In this document: piece by piece, positions 5,521 to 7,866 of the stretch
How the letters are laid out: the number at the start of each line of letters is the position of its first letter
Numbering within the stretch: position 1 is the stretch's first letter
NCBI GenBank assembly: GCA_021155845.1
Contig: JAJNBK010000012.1
Span: 1 to 7,866 of the forward strand
Direction: 5' to 3'
Origin: Nitrososphaeraceae archaeon
Lineage (GTDB): Archaea > Thermoproteota > Nitrososphaeria > Nitrososphaerales > Nitrososphaeraceae
DNA length: 7,866 nt
Translations under genes and position numbers: made by a program
Notes under the pieces: generated by a model
The model's input: only the letters and a program-made list of their open reading frames with translations
Told to the model about the DNA's origin: nothing
The model's database searches: none

Positions 5521-6704
5521 TTGCTTGATTGATTTATAAAATACTCGAGACTATCAATTGCTCTCTCAAGTATATCTTCTTTTGGAAGATAAACTATTCG
5601 AAAGTGGCTTGCGCCAAATGCTGTTCCAAATCCTGAACCGTGCACCGTCAGGACTCCAGTATTGTTAAGTAGATCTATAACAAAATGCTGGTCATCTTTC
5701 CATCTACGATTAAGATCAATTTTTGGAAAAACATAAAAGGCTCCACGAGGCATCCTACATGAAACACCTTTTATTGCATTTAGACGTTTTACTGTATAAT
5801 CCCTTCTTCTGCGCAACTTTTGCACCATATCAGCAATATGGCCTTGGGGTCCTCGTAATGCTTCTACTGCAGCAATTTGTACGGGTAAATTAGTAGATAT
5901 TCGTACTCTTGCAAGTTTTGGAATATTCTTTCGCAGTGCATCCAATTTTTTAGAATCGCTATTCATGCATATATACCCGCAACGCCATCCACTCATTAGG
6001 TATGCTTTTGAAAAACCATTAAGAAGGATGACTGGAGCATCTCTTGCCACTTTTCCAATTCCAGTAAATTGATCATCGAAAACTATTTTGTCATAAATTT
6101 CATCACAGATTACATATAGATCATGTTCGGCTGCGACATCAATTATCTGTTGAAGGCTTTTCCGGTCAAATACCTCTCCTGTAGGATTATTTGGACTAAT
6201 TATACATATTGCACGCGATTTTGAAGTTATTTTTGATAAAAGATTCTCTAGATCTGGTTTACCATCTTCATGCAGTTTGAATTCAACAGGCCTTCCTCCA
6301 TAAAATTTCACATATGATGAATAAGGCGGATAATAGGGCCCTGGCATTAGAACCTCTGTATTAGGATCAACAACAGACGATAAAGTCATCTCAAGACCTT
6401 CAGAAACACCATTAGTAACTAAAACATCTTCTTCTGTTATAGATAATCCTTTTTGTGATTCTTTCTCTACAATAGCTTTACATAATTCAGGCAATCCTTC
6501 TGATTTGGTATAATAGTTCTCATCATTTTTTACAGCTTCAGTTAATGCGAGTTTAATATGTTCAGGAGTCTTGAAATCATATTTCACTGGATCTCCAATA
6601 TTTAAATAGATTATTTGTTTTCCAGATTTTTCATAATCACTTGCATACGAAATGATATCACGAATAGCATATTCTACTTCACGCGTCCTGTCAGAAACTT
6701 TCAA
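5517..6704 (-). CDS. PLP-dependent class I/II aminotransferase, alanine-aminotransferase-like
   Basis: This cytoplasmic fold-type I aminotransferase has 395 residues, a normal length. It is closest in pattern to the archaeal alanine aminotransferase of Pyrococcus, sharing segments such as VEYAIRD (10-16), YLNIGDPVKYDF (33-44), SEGLPEL (68-74), PGPYYPPY (121-128), VKFYGGRPVE (132-141) and VHGSGFG (354-360). The cofactor-binding residues are visible: N173 in SPNNPTG, D201 and Y204 in CDEIYD, the Schiff-base lysine K233 in GFSKAYLMSGWR, R241 of the same motif, and the substrate-carboxylate arginine R369 in SHFRIVYLP. Alanine/2-oxoglutarate (pyruvate/glutamate) exchange is the best guess; a related substrate such as another neutral amino acid is possible. 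The start is TTG at 6704; no ATG occurs before the upstream in-frame TAA (6741-6743), and this start gives the N-terminus expected for the family. AATTTATC lies 28-35 bases upstream. The gene is followed by htpX after 33 bp. Confidence 0.9.
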   Translation of the reverse strand: MKVSDRTREVEYAIRDIISYASDYEKSGKQIIYLNIGDPVKYDFKTPEHIKLALTEAVKNDENYYTKSEGLPELCKAIVEKESQKGLSITEEDVLVTNGVSEGLEMTLSSVVDPNTEVLMPGPYYPPYSSYVKFYGGRPVEFKLHEDGKPDLENLLSKITSKSRAICIISPNNPTGEVFDRKSLQQIIDVAAEHDLYVICDEIYDKIVFDDQFTGIGKVARDAPVILLNGFSKAYLMSGWRCGYICMNSDSKKLDALRKNIPKLARVRISTNLPVQIAAVEALRGPQGHIADMVQKLRRRRDYTVKRLNAIKGVSCRMPRGAFYVFPKIDLNRRWKDDQHFVIDLLNNTGVLTVHGSGFGTAFGASHFRIVYLPKEDILERAIDSLEYFINQSSK

Positions 6705-6731
6705 TTGATACCTAAAAGAAAAGTTTACTAG

Positions 6732-6739
6732 GATAAATT
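6732..6739 (-). promoter_or_regulatory. TATA-like box of the aminotransferase gene
   Basis: The minus strand reads AATTTATC, 28-35 bases before the TTG start. With usual spacing, transcription would begin within a few bases of the start codon, giving a leaderless or nearly leaderless mRNA. Assigned by position and composition. Confidence 0.4.
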
Positions 6740-6857
6740 GTTATTTGTCTAACGATAATGTATGAAAAATTTTATTATGTGAATTAAAGGTATATCCCGA
6801 TCGTAGGATTATATTTCATATAATATTAACTACGAACAATACGAAGAATTTTAGCTT

Positions 6858-7040
6858 ATGTCTAGTGGGAGTTTTTTACACCATTATAGACCACATAAGA
6901 GCGAGTTAATGCTAGAATATATCGATTACTCAATGAGTTATTATAATATTAATAAAAACAAAATGACAATTAATTTGGAGCATCTGCCAATGATAGATTC
7001 CAGACATCAGGTAATCATCTTGCCGATTGAGCAAAGATGA
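6858..7040 (+). CDS. Doubtful small hypothetical protein, 60 residues
   Basis: I do not recognise this protein. It opens with ATG and is hydrophilic, rich in Tyr, His, Asn, Met and Ser, with no membrane helix, cysteine or metal-binding pattern. The last third (INLEHLPMIDSRHQVIILP) alternates polar and hydrophobic residues like a short strand pair. In favour of a real gene: it lies in the only sizeable non-coding gap, A/T-rich TATA-like sequence lies at 6818-6827 (about 31-40 bases before the ATG), and it does not oppose another gene. Against it: an open frame of this length can arise by chance, and no family is evident. It would be transcribed divergently from the aminotransferase gene and would converge on the hydrolase gene with a 28-bp gap. 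Confidence 0.35.
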   Translation: MSSGSFLHHYRPHKSELMLEYIDYSMSYYNINKNKMTINLEHLPMIDSRHQVIILPIEQR

Positions 7041-7068
7041 ATAAATAAGACATACTTTCAAGATTTCC

Positions 7069-7863
7069 TTAATCGTTAATGAAATCTGCTACAGCATTAT
7101 TAAAAATTGCTGGTTTGTCAACATGTGGCCTATGACCAGAATTTTCAAGTAGTATCAATCTGCAATTTTTCATCTTTATGAAAGGTTCAATAAATTTTAC
7201 AGGAATTATACGATCTTCTTTTCCCCAAATCAATAGTGTATTTGCCTTTATTTTATGTAAACGCCTGTTTAGTCTTGGTGAACGAGCACTACCTCTAAGA
7301 GCAGACAGGAATGCCTCCTTTGCTCCAGGCATAGACAACTTTTGATAAACTACCTGTGCATAATTTTCATCAATAAGACTGTCATCTACAGAAGATAATG
7401 CTCTCTTTACTTCATGGACGGTCCTTGCTTTTAATATATTAGTATACTTTAGCAAAGAAGGTGTTCCTCTAAACGAAATAGGCAATGCACCTGCCGGGCT
7501 TACCAAAATAAGTTTGCAAACTATCTTATAATAATGTATTGCAACTTCCGCCGCAATATGGCCTCCAAGTGAAGAGCCAACAATAGATACAGGACTTGAT
7601 ATCTTTAAAGAATCAATGAACTTTGCAATGAATTTTGTATAAAAATTTATTGTATAATTGATTTGTGGTTTGTCACTAGAACCAAATCCTGGAAGATCAA
7701 CTGCAATTACTCTGAGTTGCATTGTTGAAAGTATGTCAATATTATTGATCCAACTCTCTATCGATCCACCTAAACCGTGAATAAGCAACACAGATTTGCC
7801 TTTCGACTTTGTATCTATATAACGAATATGAAGGTTATCAACCTTCAAAAAGTGAAAATCCAT
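7069..7863 (-). CDS. Alpha/beta hydrolase fold protein
   Basis: This 264-residue soluble enzyme has the complete alpha/beta-hydrolase catalytic layout. The oxyanion-hole motif HGLGG is at 29-33, DLPGFGSSDKP follows the third strand (56-66), and the nucleophile elbow GSSLGG has S98 as nucleophile. The acid is D217 in WGKEDRIIP, and the catalytic histidine H244 is in NSGHRPHVDKP. A helical cap lies at about residues 130-195. The layout resembles MhpC/esterase-like members that cleave ester or C-C bonds; the actual substrate cannot be read from the sequence. The ATG at 7863 gives a normal N-terminus (strand LKVDNLHIRYID), but only three bases of upstream sequence are present, so a start further upstream is not excluded and the promoter cannot be seen. 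The gene stands alone on its strand in this window, 364 bp upstream of the aminotransferase. Confidence 0.88.
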   Translation of the reverse strand: MDFHFLKVDNLHIRYIDTKSKGKSVLLIHGLGGSIESWINNIDILSTMQLRVIAVDLPGFGSSDKPQINYTINFYTKFIAKFIDSLKISSPVSIVGSSLGGHIAAEVAIHYYKIVCKLILVSPAGALPISFRGTPSLLKYTNILKARTVHEVKRALSSVDDSLIDENYAQVVYQKLSMPGAKEAFLSALRGSARSPRLNRRLHKIKANTLLIWGKEDRIIPVKFIEPFIKMKNCRLILLENSGHRPHVDKPAIFNNAVADFIND

Positions 7864-7866
7864 ATT

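Larger units (their letters stand above)
6705..7068. other. 364-bp A/T-rich stretch between two minus-strand genes
   Basis: This region separates the aminotransferase start from the hydrolase stop. It holds the aminotransferase promoter, a second A/T-rich promoter-like block at about 6809-6827 (TTATATTT and ATATAATATT) facing the plus strand, and one 60-codon plus-strand reading frame. I see no tRNA-like fold, no repeat family and no remnant of a larger gene. A minus-strand T-rich stretch just past the hydrolase stop (complement of 7041-7052) may end that transcript. Confidence 0.5.

Noticed and set aside
6705..6857. Possible tRNA or structured RNA in the intergenic region
   Set aside because: No T-arm-like GTTCNANNC sequence or cloverleaf pairing could be found by eye; the region is A/T-rich like a promoter.

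Overview
The window reads as a piece of a low-GC archaeal chromosome, most likely from the Thaumarchaeota/Nitrososphaeria, the lineage of the ammonia-oxidising archaea. The evidence is a heme-copper oxidase subunit II joined by an Ala/Thr-rich linker to the start of a plastocyanin-like domain, a coenzyme F420:NADP oxidoreductase, a PspA protein with its archaeal/actinobacterial partners PspAA and PspAB, an alanine aminotransferase of the archaeal type, short or absent leaders with A/T-rich TATA-like boxes, and many non-ATG starts. The assignment is an inference from gene content. No rRNA or tRNA gene is present.

Left part (1-1465, minus strand): a histidine-phosphatase-family gene, a 75-codon membrane gene and the CuA subunit of the terminal oxidase overlap one another and look like one operon. 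Subunit II appears to be split in two: the 75-residue protein carries the first membrane helix, and the next gene carries the second helix, the complete CuA site and a fused C-terminal cupredoxin that runs off the window edge. A 172-bp divergent promoter region (1466-1637) separates this operon from a plus-strand pair, npdG (F420H2:NADP+ oxidoreductase) and a small two-helix membrane protein.

Middle part (2653-5483): this is the most coherent system in the window. PspA and PspAA (plus strand, ATGA overlap) face HtpX and PspAB (minus strand, TTGA overlap), and the 3' ends of pspAA and pspAB overlap by 4 bp. Together they form a four-gene envelope-stress module: a membrane-remodelling ESCRT-III-like protein, its small partner, a membrane zinc protease and a second associated protein. 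The PspAA protein carries an unusual strongly basic tail of about 94 residues in front of its conserved domain.

Right part (5517-7866): an alanine-aminotransferase-like gene lies just upstream of htpX on the same strand (33-bp gap). Then comes a 364-bp stretch that holds promoters and one doubtful 60-codon ORF, and finally an alpha/beta hydrolase gene whose start lies 3 bases from the window end.

Five of the seven minus-strand genes appear to start at TTG or GTG, often with no usable ATG alternative. I found no CRISPR array, insertion sequence, phage gene or attachment site.
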